A stretch of DNA of 41,393 nt, taken from contig VGZG01000028.1 of assembly GCA_016872675.1 (NCBI GenBank), forward strand, positions 1 through 41,393, in the 5' to 3' direction. Of this stretch, positions 7,272 through 16,200 are shown piece by piece. Source of the DNA: Planctomycetota bacterium (GTDB taxonomy: Bacteria; Planctomycetota; UBA1135; UBA2386). Both the position numbers and the translations under genes were made by a program. The notes below the pieces were generated by a model. That model saw only the letters and a list, made by a program, of their open reading frames with translations. It searched no databases and was not told the origin of the DNA. Every line of letters begins with the position of its first letter. The first letter of the stretch is position 1.

Positions 7272-9092
7272 ATGACGCTCCGCCTGCTCGCCGCCGCACT
7301 GTTCGCCACCGCCGCCGTCGCGGCTCAGCAGGCTCCGGTCTGGAAGCTGCCCAAGCACGGCGCCGCCGAGTACCGGCGCACCTACTCGGCCGTCAGCGAC
7401 GTCGCCGCCAAGGCGGCCGAGGCGCCGGCCCTCGACGCCAAGGGCAAGGTCCCGGACGAGCTGCTGCCCGACCTGCTGCCAGCGCCGTGGATCTGCCAGG
7501 GCGAACTCACCGACGACCAGCTCGCGATCGGCGACAAGCCGCGCGATCTACGCGACGTGCTGCGCCTCGTCGCCAGCGACCTGCGCCTCGCCGGCGCGGT
7601 CAAGCTGCGCGCGCACCGCATCGTGCCGTTCGGTGACCTCGTCGTGACCGGCAAGGCCGAGCCGATGGCCGCCGACGGCGCGCAGTCGCTGACGTTCGCG
7701 GTCGCCACCGAGGACCCCGAGGTGCTGCCCGGCGAGTCCAAGGCGACGATGGCGAAGTTCGTGCGCGACCTGTGCAAGCACCAAGCCAAGGGCGAGCTGC
7801 GCCTGCGCCGCACGTTCGACGCGCAGCGCGGGGCGGTCGGCAGCTGGCAGGGCGAGCTGTCGCTCGTGTACGAGGAGAGCAAGGGCGCGTGGCGCAAGCT
7901 CGTCGTCCGCGACGCCTGGGACCTCGTCGCCGTGCACGACAACCAGGACGCGGCGTTCCGCGGCGCGGTCGCGCAGGCGATCCGCGAAGGCGCCAAGTGG
8001 CTGCGGCGCGACCTGGAGAAGCTCGACCGCAGTCACCTGCTGGATCGCGACGACAAGTCGAACACGTACGGCGCTGGCCGCATCGCGCTCGCGCTGCTGA
8101 CGTTGTTGCACGCCGAGACGCCGGTCAACGACCCGGTCGTCGCCGCCGGATTCGCCGAGCTCAGGAAGCGCGTGCTCGTCGACACCTACTCGCTCGCCGT
8201 CGCGTTGATGGCGCTCGCCGAGCGCTACACGCCACCAGGCGAAGCGGACCTGCTGCGCAGCGGCACGCTGGCGGCGCCGAAGCCGCGCGTGCTGTCGGCC
8301 GAGGACAAGAAGATCGCCGCCGAGTGGCTGGCGGCGCTGCTGCAGAACATCGACACGCGGCACAAGCCCGACCGCCGGTTGGCGTTCAACTACACGGCCG
8401 GCCCGCGCTTCGACAACTCGCTGACGCAGTACGGCCTGCTCGGCCTGTACGCGGCGTTGCTGTGCGACCTCGATGTGCCGAAGACCGCGTGGGCGGCGGC
8501 GGCCGAGCACCAGCTGCTGCAGCAGTGCGACCACTTCGGGCGCGCCGCCGTGCCGCAGCTCGTGCGCTACGCCGACCGCGCGGCGCAGGCGCGCGGCGAG
8601 CTGCAGAAGCAGAAGCCCAGCACCGGGACGCCCGCGCCCGTGCGCGGCTATTGCTACCGCGAGCCGACGCGACCGGCATACGGCTCGATGACCGCCGCCG
8701 GCGTCGGCAGCCTGCTGATCAGCCGCTTCGGCCTGCTGTACACGGGGCAGGCCAAGTCCGACGCGCTGCCCAAGATCGACGCCGGCATCCAGAGCGGCTT
8801 CGCGTGGCTCGGCGAGGAGTTCAGCGTGCGCAGCAACCCGGGCTTCGTCGAGAAGGGCGACGACAGCTACTACTACTACCTCTACGGCCTCGAGCGGACG
8901 TGCGAGCTCGCCGGCGTGGCGCTGCTGCACGATCGCGATTGGTACTACGAGGGCGCGGTGCATTTGCTGGCGCTGCAGAACCGCAACGGCAGCTGGCCGG
9001 TTGAGCGGCGCGGTCGCCTGATGATCGACGCCACGTGCTTCGCGGTGCTGTTCCTCAAGAAGGCGGCGCTGCCGCCGACGACCGGCGGATGA
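7272..9092 (+). CDS. secreted alpha/alpha-toroid (prenyltransferase/squalene cyclase repeat-like) protein
   Basis: 606 residues. Signal peptide 1-19 ending VAA, with Gln at +1. The second half shows repeated helical pairs of the terpenoid-cyclase/prenyltransferase toroid type: NTYGAGRIALALLTLL, NSLTQYGLLGLYAALL, SMTAAGVGSLLISRFGL, and a final SYYYYLYGLERTCELAG with LLALQNRNGSW and DATCFAVLFLKK. No DxDD or other cyclase catalytic motif is seen, so this is probably a structural or binding toroid outside the cytoplasm rather than a hopanoid cyclase. The first half (about 25-240) is not recognised. Its stop overlaps the next gene's start (ATGA), so the two are likely cotranscribed. A TAGGCT hexamer at 7255-7260 may be its -10 element. 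Confidence 0.65.
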   Translation: MTLRLLAAALFATAAVAAQQAPVWKLPKHGAAEYRRTYSAVSDVAAKAAEAPALDAKGKVPDELLPDLLPAPWICQGELTDDQLAIGDKPRDLRDVLRLVASDLRLAGAVKLRAHRIVPFGDLVVTGKAEPMAADGAQSLTFAVATEDPEVLPGESKATMAKFVRDLCKHQAKGELRLRRTFDAQRGAVGSWQGELSLVYEESKGAWRKLVVRDAWDLVAVHDNQDAAFRGAVAQAIREGAKWLRRDLEKLDRSHLLDRDDKSNTYGAGRIALALLTLLHAETPVNDPVVAAGFAELRKRVLVDTYSLAVALMALAERYTPPGEADLLRSGTLAAPKPRVLSAEDKKIAAEWLAALLQNIDTRHKPDRRLAFNYTAGPRFDNSLTQYGLLGLYAALLCDLDVPKTAWAAAAEHQLLQQCDHFGRAAVPQLVRYADRAAQARGELQKQKPSTGTPAPVRGYCYREPTRPAYGSMTAAGVGSLLISRFGLLYTGQAKSDALPKIDAGIQSGFAWLGEEFSVRSNPGFVEKGDDSYYYYLYGLERTCELAGVALLHDRDWYYEGAVHLLALQNRNGSWPVERRGRLMIDATCFAVLFLKKAALPPTTGG

Positions 9093-10168
9093 CCGCGCCG
9101 GCCCTGTTGCGCCCGCTCGCGCTCGGCAAGGTCGCGGTCGGCATGCCGGCGGTGCAGGCCGCGCTCAGCGGTTACTCGGATCTCGCGATGCGCACGGTCG
9201 CGCGCGAGCACGGCGCGCCCTACGCGCTCAACGAGGTCGTGCTCGACGAGGTGGTGCTGCAGAAGGGCAAGCTGCAGCGGCGCATCCTGTCGGTGCCCGA
9301 GCACGACCATCCGGTCGGCGGCCAGCTGATGGGCAGCGATCCGGCGCGCTTTGGCGCCGCGGCGCGCGAACTGGTCAAGGCCGGCTACGACGTCGTCGAC
9401 GTCAACTTCGGCTGCCCGGTCAACAAGGTGCTCGGCCGCCGCCGCGGCGGCTGGCTGCTGCAGGACCCAGCGACCGCGCTGGCGATGGTCGACGCCGTGC
9501 TGCAGGCGGTAGCGGGCGACGCGCCGGTGACGGTCAAGATGCGCCGCGGCTCCGACGACTCGCCCGACGCCGAGCGGCGCTTCTGGACGATTCTCGAAGG
9601 CGTGATCGCGCGCGGCATCACTGCCGCGACGGTGCATCCGCGCACCGTCGCGCAGAAGTACGTCGGCAGCAGCCGCTGGGAGTTCCTGGCGAACGTGAAG
9701 CGCCACGTCGGCGCTTTTCCGATCCTCGGCAGCGGCGACCTGTTCTCGCCGTTCGACGTCGTCGCGATGCTGCGGCAGACCGGCGTCGACGGCGTGACGG
9801 TGGCGCGCGGCTGCATCGGCAATCCGTTCGTGTTCGGGCAGGTCCGCGACCTGCTGGCGGGACGGCCGGCGCAGCGGCCGTCGATGGCGATGACGCGCGC
9901 GGCGCTGGCGCGGCACTGGCACTTGGCCGTGCCGCTCTACGGCGACGAGCGCCGCGCGCTGCCGCACGCGCGCATGCACTGCATCAAGTACGGTCAGTAC
10001 CACCGCGAGCCGGTGTGGGCGCGCGAGCGGCTGGTGACGATGCGCGGGCCCGAGCACTGGGGGTCGTTGGTCGACGAGGTGTTCGCCGATCGCTTCGACG
10101 AAGGGCGCGCCATGGAACTGCGCCCCGAGGACGCGGTCGTGCCGGCGCTGCAGTCGTGCAGCGAGTGA
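9089..10168 (+). CDS. tRNA-dihydrouridine synthase family protein (Dus)
   Basis: 359 residues from the ATG at 9089, which overlaps the previous TGA (ATGA). Dus enzymes reduce uridine in tRNA to dihydrouridine using FMN and NADPH. Visible family features: GQLMGSDPARF (FMN barrel strand), VNFGCPVNKVLGRR with the catalytic Cys109, VTVKMRRG, TVHPRTVAQKYVG, ILGSGDLFS, and VDGVTVARGCIGNPFVF. The extended C-terminal helical part is present. The usual GSALL after the active-site loop is GGWLL. Which Dus subfamily (B-like or other) cannot be fixed by eye. The overlap with a secreted toroid protein is probably gene packing rather than shared function. Confidence 0.88.
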   Translation: MTAPALLRPLALGKVAVGMPAVQAALSGYSDLAMRTVAREHGAPYALNEVVLDEVVLQKGKLQRRILSVPEHDHPVGGQLMGSDPARFGAAARELVKAGYDVVDVNFGCPVNKVLGRRRGGWLLQDPATALAMVDAVLQAVAGDAPVTVKMRRGSDDSPDAERRFWTILEGVIARGITAATVHPRTVAQKYVGSSRWEFLANVKRHVGAFPILGSGDLFSPFDVVAMLRQTGVDGVTVARGCIGNPFVFGQVRDLLAGRPAQRPSMAMTRAALARHWHLAVPLYGDERRALPHARMHCIKYGQYHREPVWARERLVTMRGPEHWGSLVDEVFADRFDEGRAMELRPEDAVVPALQSCSE

Positions 10169-10179
10169 GCGCGCGGCGG

Positions 10180-10185
10180 TAGAGT
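10180..10185 (+). promoter_or_regulatory. putative -10 hexamer TAGAGT of the lipoprotein gene
   Basis: TAGAGT (5 of 6 to TATAAT apart from the GC-rich middle) ends exactly 6 bases before the ATG at 10192. There is no Shine-Dalgarno sequence in between, again fitting a leaderless start. Confidence 0.4.
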
Positions 10186-10191
10186 GTCGGG

Positions 10192-10875
10192 ATGGAGTCG
10201 AAGTTCGCCTTGTCGTCTTGGTCACGGTCGTCGTCGTGCGCGACCATCGCCCTCGTCGCCGTGCTGCTCGCCGCCTGCGCCATGTCGCCACCCCGCGGCC
10301 CGACCCCGGGCGCGCAGGGCTTCGACGGCGACCTCGCCGGTTGGCGGGCGGCGAGCACCGGCGGCAGCGGTCCGGACGCGAAGTGGATGGTCGTGATCGA
10401 CGAGCGCGCGGTCTCCGCGCCGCGGGTGATGTCGATGGTCGCCGCCAGCGCGGGCGGCGAGGACCGCTTCAACCTGTATTGGACGCCGGAGCCTGCGATC
10501 GCCGACGGGCGCGTGTCGGTCGCCGTGCGCGCCGACGGCGGCGAGGTCGACCAGGGCGGCGGCCCGATGTGGCGCGTGCAGGACGCCGACAACTACTACG
10601 TCTGCCGCTTCAACCCGCTCGAGTCCAACTTCCGCGTCTACGTCGTGCAGGACGGCGTGCGGCGGCAGCTCGGCACGACGCTCGTCATCACCAAGCCCGG
10701 CGACTTCCACCGCGTCATCGTCACCTTTGTCGGCGACCACATCACCTGCGCGCTCAACGGCGCCGTGATGCTCGACGTGCGCGACGCGACGATCGGCAAG
10801 GCGGGCGGCATCGGGCTATGGACGAAGGCCGACGCGCGGACGTCGTTCGACGACTTCGTGGCGACGGCGAAGTAG
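10192..10875 (+). CDS. lipoprotein with DUF1080/LamG-like beta-sandwich domain
   Basis: 227 residues. The hydrophobic signal ends in the lipobox LLAAC with Cys29 lipidated. Residues about 42-225 form one domain. It opens with GFDGDLAGWRA, has a central WRVQDADNYYVCRFNPLESN, FRVYVVQDG and DHITCALNG, and closes with GGIGLWTKADARTSFDDF. This pattern is that of the DUF1080 (3-keto-disaccharide hydrolase-type)/concanavalin-like domains abundant in planctomycetes, probably binding glycans at the cell surface. No catalytic residues can be assigned. The gene converges on the dehydratase gene with 22 bases between the stops. Confidence 0.7.
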   Translation: MESKFALSSWSRSSSCATIALVAVLLAACAMSPPRGPTPGAQGFDGDLAGWRAASTGGSGPDAKWMVVIDERAVSAPRVMSMVAASAGGEDRFNLYWTPEPAIADGRVSVAVRADGGEVDQGGGPMWRVQDADNYYVCRFNPLESNFRVYVVQDGVRRQLGTTLVITKPGDFHRVIVTFVGDHITCALNGAVMLDVRDATIGKAGGIGLWTKADARTSFDDFVATAK

Positions 10876-10897
10876 CGGCCGCGCGCCGTCCATGCCG

Positions 10898-11914
10898 TCA
10901 GGCCGGCGCGCCGCGCTCCATGCACTGCGCAAACGTGCGATGGTCGACGTTCGACCCGCACACGAGCACGCCGATGCGCTTGCCGGCGAGCTGGTCGCGC
11001 AGTTGCAGCATGCCGGCGAGCGCAGCGGCGCCGCCCGGTTCGACGGCGAGCTTGCCGTCGGCGAACAGCAGCCACATCGCGCGGCAGATGGCGGCGTCGT
11101 CGATGCGCACGAGGCCGTCGAGCAGCCGCCGGCACAGGCCGTAGGTGTACGGCATCGCGGTGGGCGAGCCGAGGCTGTCGGCGATCGTGCGCACGGCGTC
11201 GATGCGCTGCGGTTCGCCGGCGGCGAAGCTGCGGTGCATGGTGTCAGCGCCCTCGGGCTCGACGCCGTAGACCTTGCAGCGCGGCTGGAAGTGCTTGACC
11301 GCGCTGGCGACGCCGGCGGCGAGGCCGCCGCCGCCGATGGCGACGAACAGCGCGTCGAGCTGGCCGGTCTGGATCAGGAACTCCATGCCGAGCGTCGACG
11401 CGCCGAGCGCCATCTCCTCGCTCTCGAACGGCGGCAGGTAGGCGCGGCCGTCGCGCGCTTCGATTGCCTTGGCCTCGTCGAACGCGGCGGCGACGTGCTC
11501 GACCAGCACGACCTCGGCGCCGAGCGTGCGGCAGGCGGCGACGCGCGTCGGGTTGGCGGTCTGCGGCATCACCACCTTGGCGCTCACGCCGGCGCTGCGC
11601 GCCGCCCACGACACCGCCATCGCGTGATTGCCGCCGCTGACGGCGACGACGCCAGCCTGTCGCTGTGCGTCGGTGAGCCGCTGCATCGCCAGCAGCACGC
11701 CGCGCGTCTTGAACGAGCCGGCGTGCTGCAGCAGTTCGAGCTTGAGGTGCACGACGGCGCCCTCGGGCTTGGCGGCGTCGATGCGCAGGCCCTGCCATTC
11801 CCACGACGGCGTGTGGCGCACGCGACCGGCGAGCTGGCGCCGCGCTTCCTGGATGGCTTCGACCGACGGCGGTTGCGGCAGTCCGGCGAATGGGTCGGCG
11901 GCGGGGAAGGTCAC
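10898..11914 (-). CDS. threonine/serine dehydratase-like PLP enzyme
   Basis: 338 residues from a GTG at 11914 (VTFPAADPFAGLP). The frame is open further upstream, but there it lies inside the thioesterase gene. It is a fold-type II PLP enzyme: the Schiff-base lysine is Lys69 in GSFKTRG, the substrate loop is SGGNHA, and the phosphate-binding loop is GGGGLAAG. VEPEGADTMHRS and the C-terminal VLVCGSNVD complete the family pattern. There is no ACT regulatory domain, so it resembles catabolic threonine ammonia-lyases, serine racemases and hydroxyaspartate dehydratases rather than biosynthetic IlvA. The exact substrate cannot be read from the sequence. It follows the thioesterase gene by 41 bases on the same strand, so cotranscription is likely. 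Confidence 0.85.
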   Translation of the reverse strand: MTFPAADPFAGLPQPPSVEAIQEARRQLAGRVRHTPSWEWQGLRIDAAKPEGAVVHLKLELLQHAGSFKTRGVLLAMQRLTDAQRQAGVVAVSGGNHAMAVSWAARSAGVSAKVVMPQTANPTRVAACRTLGAEVVLVEHVAAAFDEAKAIEARDGRAYLPPFESEEMALGASTLGMEFLIQTGQLDALFVAIGGGGLAAGVASAVKHFQPRCKVYGVEPEGADTMHRSFAAGEPQRIDAVRTIADSLGSPTAMPYTYGLCRRLLDGLVRIDDAAICRAMWLLFADGKLAVEPGGAAALAGMLQLRDQLAGKRIGVLVCGSNVDHRTFAQCMERGAPA

Positions 11915-11955
11915 GGCGGGGTTGTCGTGCGAGCGGTGGTTGTCGGGCGTCGGGT

Positions 11956-12420
11956 TCAGCCCCAGCGGTGGAACGCGGGGTGGCCTTCCTGCACGGCGAC
12001 GAACAGGCCGTCGCAGGTGGCGCAGACCTTGCCGCCGGCTTCGAGCGTGCCCTGCACGCGGGCGCGGTCCGCGCTCGACTCGACGACCTTGGCGCGCAGC
12101 AGCACCGGGCCGGAAGTAGGCGTCGGTCGCCGCAGCTTGATCGCGTACTCGGCGGTGACCGTGCACGGCGGCGCGCTGGCGCCGCGCTGCTGCATCAGGT
12201 GGATCGCCGCCGTCCAGTTGCAGTGGCAGTCGAGCAGCGCGCCGGCGATGCCGCCGTTGAGCATGCCGGGAAACGCTTCGTGCATCGTCGCGGGCTGCCA
12301 TGTGCACGTGCACTCGTCGCCGACCACAAAGCTGCGGATGCGCAGGCCCTTGTCGTTGGCGGGGCCGCAGCCGAAGCACGCGCTCTTCGGCGCGTACCGT
12401 TCCTGCAAACTCTGGCTCAT
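11956..12420 (-). CDS. PaaI/YbgC-type hotdog thioesterase
   Basis: 154 residues. A short cysteine-containing N-terminus (KSACFGCGPANDKGLRI) is followed by the hotdog core: HEAFPGMLNGGIAGALLDCH is the typical N-G-G-I-x-x-x-L-x-D helix with its catalytic Asp, then VTAEYAIKLRRPTP and ARVQGTLEAGGKVCATCDG. These proteins hydrolyse acyl-CoA thioesters; the substrate here is unknown. The CFGCG motif occurs in many family members that carry a short Cys-rich head. It is the first gene of a probable two-gene operon with the dehydratase. TAACGT lies 6 bases before the ATG. Confidence 0.85.
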   Translation of the reverse strand: MSQSLQERYAPKSACFGCGPANDKGLRIRSFVVGDECTCTWQPATMHEAFPGMLNGGIAGALLDCHCNWTAAIHLMQQRGASAPPCTVTAEYAIKLRRPTPTSGPVLLRAKVVESSADRARVQGTLEAGGKVCATCDGLFVAVQEGHPAFHRWG

Positions 12421-12426
12421 GCGCGC

Positions 12427-12432
12427 ACGTTA
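12427..12432 (-). promoter_or_regulatory. putative -10 hexamer TAACGT of the thioesterase gene
   Basis: Read on the minus strand, TAACGT is followed by GCGCGC and then the ATG at 12420, the same 6-base spacing seen at several other genes in the window. Confidence 0.35.
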
Positions 12433-12491
12433 GGCGGTCGCTGCGCGACGGGACACTGGCGAGTTGCCGCGCGCGCGCGAATGATGCGGCG

Positions 12492-13823
12492 ATGACCTCG
12501 TCCCGCCGTCAGTTCGTCGCCACCGGTCTCGCCGCTGCCAGCGCCATCTGGCTTCCTGGTTGCGCCACCGCGCCGAGCGGTCGCGCGCCGCGCGATCCCA
12601 AGCAGAAGGCGCGGCTCATGGTGATCGGCGTCGGCGGCCGCGGCGGCGACAACCTCAACGGCGTCGCCAAGGAGGACATCGTCGTGCTGTGCGACGTCGA
12701 CAAGAACACGCTGGCCGGCGCGGGCAAGCGCTTCCCCGGCGCGCAACTGATCACCGACTACCGCGAAATCCTGCGCGACGCGACGCGCGTGCGCGAACTG
12801 GCGTTGGATGGCGTCGTCGTCAGCACGCCGGACCACACGCACTTCCTGCCGTCGATGCTCGCGCTGCAGCAGGGCCTCGACGTCTACTGCGAGAAGCCGC
12901 TGACGCACACGATCTCGCAGGCGCGCGCGCTGGCGCGCGAGGCGGCGGCGCGCGGCGCGGTGACGCAGATGGGCATCCAGATCCACGCCAACGCCAACTA
13001 CCACCGCGTCGTCGAGGCCGTGCGCAGCGGCGCTGTCGGCACGGTGCGCGAGGGGTACGTGTTCGTGAACGGCACCAACTGGTCGGCCGACAGCGTGCCG
13101 ACCGGCGGCGAGTGCCCCGCGCACCTCGACTGGAACTGCTGGCTCGGCCCGGTCGACCGGCCGTACGCCGATGGCTTCCACCCGGCCGACTGGCGGCGTT
13201 ACTGGGCGTTCGGCGGCGGCACCACGGCCGACATGGCCTGCCACTACATGGACCTTGCGTTCTGGGCGCTCGAACTCGACGCCCCGGTCGTCGTGCAGGC
13301 CAACGGCCCCGAGCCGCACCCGCACTGCGCGCCGCGCGGCATGCGCTGCGAGTACGCGTTCCCGCCGCGCGGCAAGCGGCCGGCGGTCAAGCTGCACTGG
13401 CACGCCGGCAACGACCGGCCGACCGAGGTGTTGGCGAGTCGCGGGCTCGAGAAGTGGACCAACGCCGTGCTGTTCATTGGCGACGACGGCTGGCTCGTCA
13501 GCAACTACGACCGCCACGAGATTGGCCCGAAGGCGCGCGCGGACGCGTGGAAGGCGCCGGCGCCGTTCCTCACCCCGTCGCCGGGGCATCACCGCGAGTG
13601 GCTGGACGCGTGCGCGCGGAGGACGCAGCCGTCCGCGGCGTTCGCGTACGCGGGGCCGTTGACCGAGGCGGTGTTGTTGGCGAACGTCGCGTACCGCGCT
13701 GCGCGCGGCAAGGCGCTGACATGGGACGCAGCCGGCATGCGCACCGGGGATGCAGCGGCGGATGCGTTGGTGGCCAACTGGATGCCCGACGAGAGCGACC
13801 GCGGCGCGATGTGGGGCGCGTGA
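12492..13823 (+). CDS. Tat-exported Gfo/Idh/MocA family oxidoreductase
   Basis: 443 residues. The N-terminus MTSSRRQFVATGLAA carries a twin-arginine motif, followed by LPGC, so the folded protein is probably exported by Tat and may be lipid-anchored. The Rossmann NAD(P) site is MVIGVGGRGGDN, followed by VVLCDVD, GVVVSTPDHTH and CEKPLTHT, all standard for the family. YWAFGGGTTADMACHYMDLAFWAL is the C-terminal-domain signature seen in planctomycete members. They oxidise or rearrange sugars; the substrate is unknown. The chosen ATG starts the Tat signal; AATGAT lies 6 bases upstream. It is divergent from the thioesterase operon. Confidence 0.88.
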   Translation: MTSSRRQFVATGLAAASAIWLPGCATAPSGRAPRDPKQKARLMVIGVGGRGGDNLNGVAKEDIVVLCDVDKNTLAGAGKRFPGAQLITDYREILRDATRVRELALDGVVVSTPDHTHFLPSMLALQQGLDVYCEKPLTHTISQARALAREAAARGAVTQMGIQIHANANYHRVVEAVRSGAVGTVREGYVFVNGTNWSADSVPTGGECPAHLDWNCWLGPVDRPYADGFHPADWRRYWAFGGGTTADMACHYMDLAFWALELDAPVVVQANGPEPHPHCAPRGMRCEYAFPPRGKRPAVKLHWHAGNDRPTEVLASRGLEKWTNAVLFIGDDGWLVSNYDRHEIGPKARADAWKAPAPFLTPSPGHHREWLDACARRTQPSAAFAYAGPLTEAVLLANVAYRAARGKALTWDAAGMRTGDAAADALVANWMPDESDRGAMWGA

Positions 13824-13887
13824 GGCGTCACCCCCGCGCTCCAGTCCCAACGCGGAACGCCTTGGCGGCGATGGGTTTCGCCAGTAG

Positions 13888-14655
13888 CTAGCGGCTGACC
13901 GCGCGCACCACCCGCGCGACCATCTCGCCATCCGTCTCGCGCACGACGTACTCGTCCACCGCGATCGCCGCGCCCATCGGCACGGCTGCCCGCCGGTACG
14001 CCATCCCGCTCGGCCGCCAGTTCGTCGCCGACAGGTGCACTTCGCGCACGCCGCTCATCGCCACCAACTCCCGCACGTTCTCCGCCCGCACGCCAGCGCC
14101 GGCCATCACGATCAACCGGTCCCGCGCCTGCTGCACGAACGCGCGAATCACCGCCGCGCCCGCCGGCGCGCTGGCTGCCTGGCCGCTGGTCAGCACGCGC
14201 GGCACGCCGAGTTCGACCAGCGTCTCTAGCGCCGTCGCCGCATTGGCGCACACGTCGAAGCAACGATGGCAGGTGAACGGCGCCGTTCCGGCCGCCAGCT
14301 TGAGCTCGCGCATTCGCGCTGCATCGAGGCTGCCGTCCGCTCGCAGCGTGCCGCTGACGATGCCGGCCGCGCCGCCCGCGCGCAGAGTCGCGATGTCGCG
14401 CAGCATCGCCGCAAACTCACCGTCGTCGTATAGGAAGTCGCCGCTGCGTGGTCGCACCATCGCGAACACGGGCGTATTCACCGCCGCGCGCACCTCCGCG
14501 AGCAGTCCGACGCTCGGCGTCAGGCCGCCGAGTTCCAACGCGGCGCAAAGCTCGAGCCGTTGCGCGCCTGCCGCGACGGCGGCGCGGGCGCCGGCGACCG
14601 AATCGACGGCGACTTCGACGAGCACAGGCGCGTTGGCAGCGGCAGGCATCAGCAT
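13888..14655 (-). CDS. cutC: CutC family protein (copper homeostasis, PF03932)
   Basis: 255 residues; two ATGs (14655 and 14649) are possible. TIM-barrel CutC family: LVEVAVDSVAGARAAVAAGA, RLELCAALELGGLTPS, VFAMVRPRSGDFLYD, IVSGTLRADGSLD, FTCHRCFDVC, VLTSGQAASAP, IVMAGAGVRAENV and VHLSA follow in the family order. CutC was linked to copper tolerance in E. coli, but the biochemical role is still unclear. The reading frame stays open far upstream, but that part is antisense to the FHA-protease gene and is not coding. The start is only 12 bases from the divergent FHA-protease start, so the two promoters must overlap. Confidence 0.88.
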   Translation of the reverse strand: MLMPAAANAPVLVEVAVDSVAGARAAVAAGAQRLELCAALELGGLTPSVGLLAEVRAAVNTPVFAMVRPRSGDFLYDDGEFAAMLRDIATLRAGGAAGIVSGTLRADGSLDAARMRELKLAAGTAPFTCHRCFDVCANAATALETLVELGVPRVLTSGQAASAPAGAAVIRAFVQQARDRLIVMAGAGVRAENVRELVAMSGVREVHLSATNWRPSGMAYRRAAVPMGAAIAVDEYVVRETDGEMVARVVRAVSR

Positions 14656-14661
14656 TATGGT
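14656..14661 (+). promoter_or_regulatory. putative -10 hexamer TATGGT of the FHA-protease, overlapping a CATAAT for cutC
   Basis: TATGGT ends 6 bases before the ATG at 14668. On the other strand CATAAT (14659..14654) lies just before the second possible cutC ATG at 14649. The two putative -10 elements occupy the same bases. Confidence 0.35.
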
Positions 14662-14667
14662 GCGGCG

Positions 14668-16092
14668 ATGCGGGCGCAAATGCTGCACCTTTCCGGCCCC
14701 ATGCGCGGCCGGACGCTGACGTACCAAGACCGGCTGGTGTCCATCGGCAGCGGCAATGACTGCACCGTGCGTATCGAGGCGCCCGGCGTGGCGACGCAGC
14801 ACGTGCTGCTTGAATACAAGCCTGACGAGTGCCAGTTCCACCTCAAGCGCGGCGAGGGGCAGACCTTCGTCAATGGCATCGAGGTCGACGAGGTCATTTT
14901 GCAGGACGACGACCAGATCGAGGTCGGTGTTGGCGGCCCGATGCTGCGGTTCCGCTCGTACTGGCCGACCGGCGCGGTCTGCAAGCCGGTGCGCAAGATG
15001 CTCTCCGACGCGCGCGACGTAGCGCGCGTCAGCGGCGGCGCGGCTGCGACCGAGACGTTGACCCGCGATCTGCTGACGCAGGCGACGCTGCAGCTGAAGG
15101 TCTTCTTCCCAGTGTGCGTCATCGGCGGCGCGTTTCTCGCCGGTTGGTTCGGCGGCTGGATCGGGCGGCCGGCGTCGCCGGTGACCCGCGAAGAGCTCGA
15201 GGTGCTGCGCGCGCAGCAGTTGGAGATGCGCCAGATCGCCGAGTCGGTGAAGCGCGAGGACCTCGACGCGCTTCGTGCCGCGCAGAAGAAGCAGCAGGAC
15301 AACCTCGACAAGCTGGCGCGAGCCAGCGTCGCCATCCAGCGTATCCAGAAGGAATGGACGCGCGGCGTCTGCCTGCTGCACGGCATCTACCGGCTGCGTA
15401 TGCCCGATGGCAGTTGGTTCGAACCCGAGGGCGAAGTGTTCGAGGTCGAGTACACCGGCTCGGGGTTCCTGGTCACTGCCGCCGGCCACGTTGTCACCAA
15501 CCGCCACGTCGTGGCGCCCTGGCTCGAGTCGCCGCCCGTGCGGCGCATGATCGAGCGCGGGGCGGTGCCGGAGTTCACGCGCCTGTCGGCGACGTTCCCC
15601 GGCAAGCCGCCGATCGATGTGCCGCCGGCGAGCGTCAAACGCCGCGTCGACGCCATCGACGTCGCCGTCGTGCAGGTGCCCGCCGAAGTCGTCGTCGACG
15701 TGCCGGCGCTGCCGATGCGGCTGGGCGCCGTGGAGTCCGACGACATGAGTTGCTTCGTGGTCGGCTACCCGACGGGGCTGACGGCGCTGCTGGCCCGCGC
15801 CGACAATGCGGTGGTCGAGGATCTGCGCGAGCGCTCGGCGAGCATGACCGAGGCGATCGAGCGGTTGGCCCAGTCCGGGCAGATCACTCCGCTGACCACC
15901 AAGGGCATGGTCAGCAACGTGCAGAAGGAGATGCTCGTCTACGACGCCGAGACGACCCACGGCGGCTCCGGCGGCCCGGTCTTCGGCAGCGACGGCGAAG
16001 TGATCGGCGTGAACTTCGCGATCCTGCCGGGCTTCGGCGGCGCCAACTTCGGCGTGCCGATCCACTACGCGCGCGACCTGCTGCCGAAGTGA
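14668..16092 (+). CDS. membrane-anchored FHA domain trypsin-like serine protease
   Basis: 474 residues. An FHA domain at about 10-100 (SIGSGNDCTVRI, TQHVLLEY, TFVNGIEVDE) is followed by one transmembrane helix at about 144-166, a coiled coil at about 173-230 and a trypsin-like protease domain. The triad is His280 (VTNRHVV), Asp331 (IDVAVVQ) and Ser434 (THGGSGGPVFG), all intact. There is no PDZ domain. With no N-terminal signal, the FHA domain should be cytoplasmic and the protease periplasmic, so phosphothreonine recognition inside could control proteolysis outside; that link is inference. The FHA core is slightly divergent (GS instead of GR). The next gene is a ParA-type ATPase. Confidence 0.88.
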   Translation: MRAQMLHLSGPMRGRTLTYQDRLVSIGSGNDCTVRIEAPGVATQHVLLEYKPDECQFHLKRGEGQTFVNGIEVDEVILQDDDQIEVGVGGPMLRFRSYWPTGAVCKPVRKMLSDARDVARVSGGAAATETLTRDLLTQATLQLKVFFPVCVIGGAFLAGWFGGWIGRPASPVTREELEVLRAQQLEMRQIAESVKREDLDALRAAQKKQQDNLDKLARASVAIQRIQKEWTRGVCLLHGIYRLRMPDGSWFEPEGEVFEVEYTGSGFLVTAAGHVVTNRHVVAPWLESPPVRRMIERGAVPEFTRLSATFPGKPPIDVPPASVKRRVDAIDVAVVQVPAEVVVDVPALPMRLGAVESDDMSCFVVGYPTGLTALLARADNAVVEDLRERSASMTEAIERLAQSGQITPLTTKGMVSNVQKEMLVYDAETTHGGSGGPVFGSDGEVIGVNFAILPGFGGANFGVPIHYARDLLPK

Positions 16093-16200
16093 CCGCGGCG
16101 CGCCGCGAGCGCGCGCTTTACTTCGCGGGCCGTTGCGGCATTATCCGCGCCCCGTGCGGTTGGTCGCCGCGCGGTTGTTTCCATGGTGACGAGGGCAGCG

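Noticed and set aside
14656-16065. Upstream extension of the cutC frame over the FHA-protease gene
   Set aside because: The sequence before MLMPAAANAPVLVEV has no similarity to CutC and is antisense to a clear protease gene.
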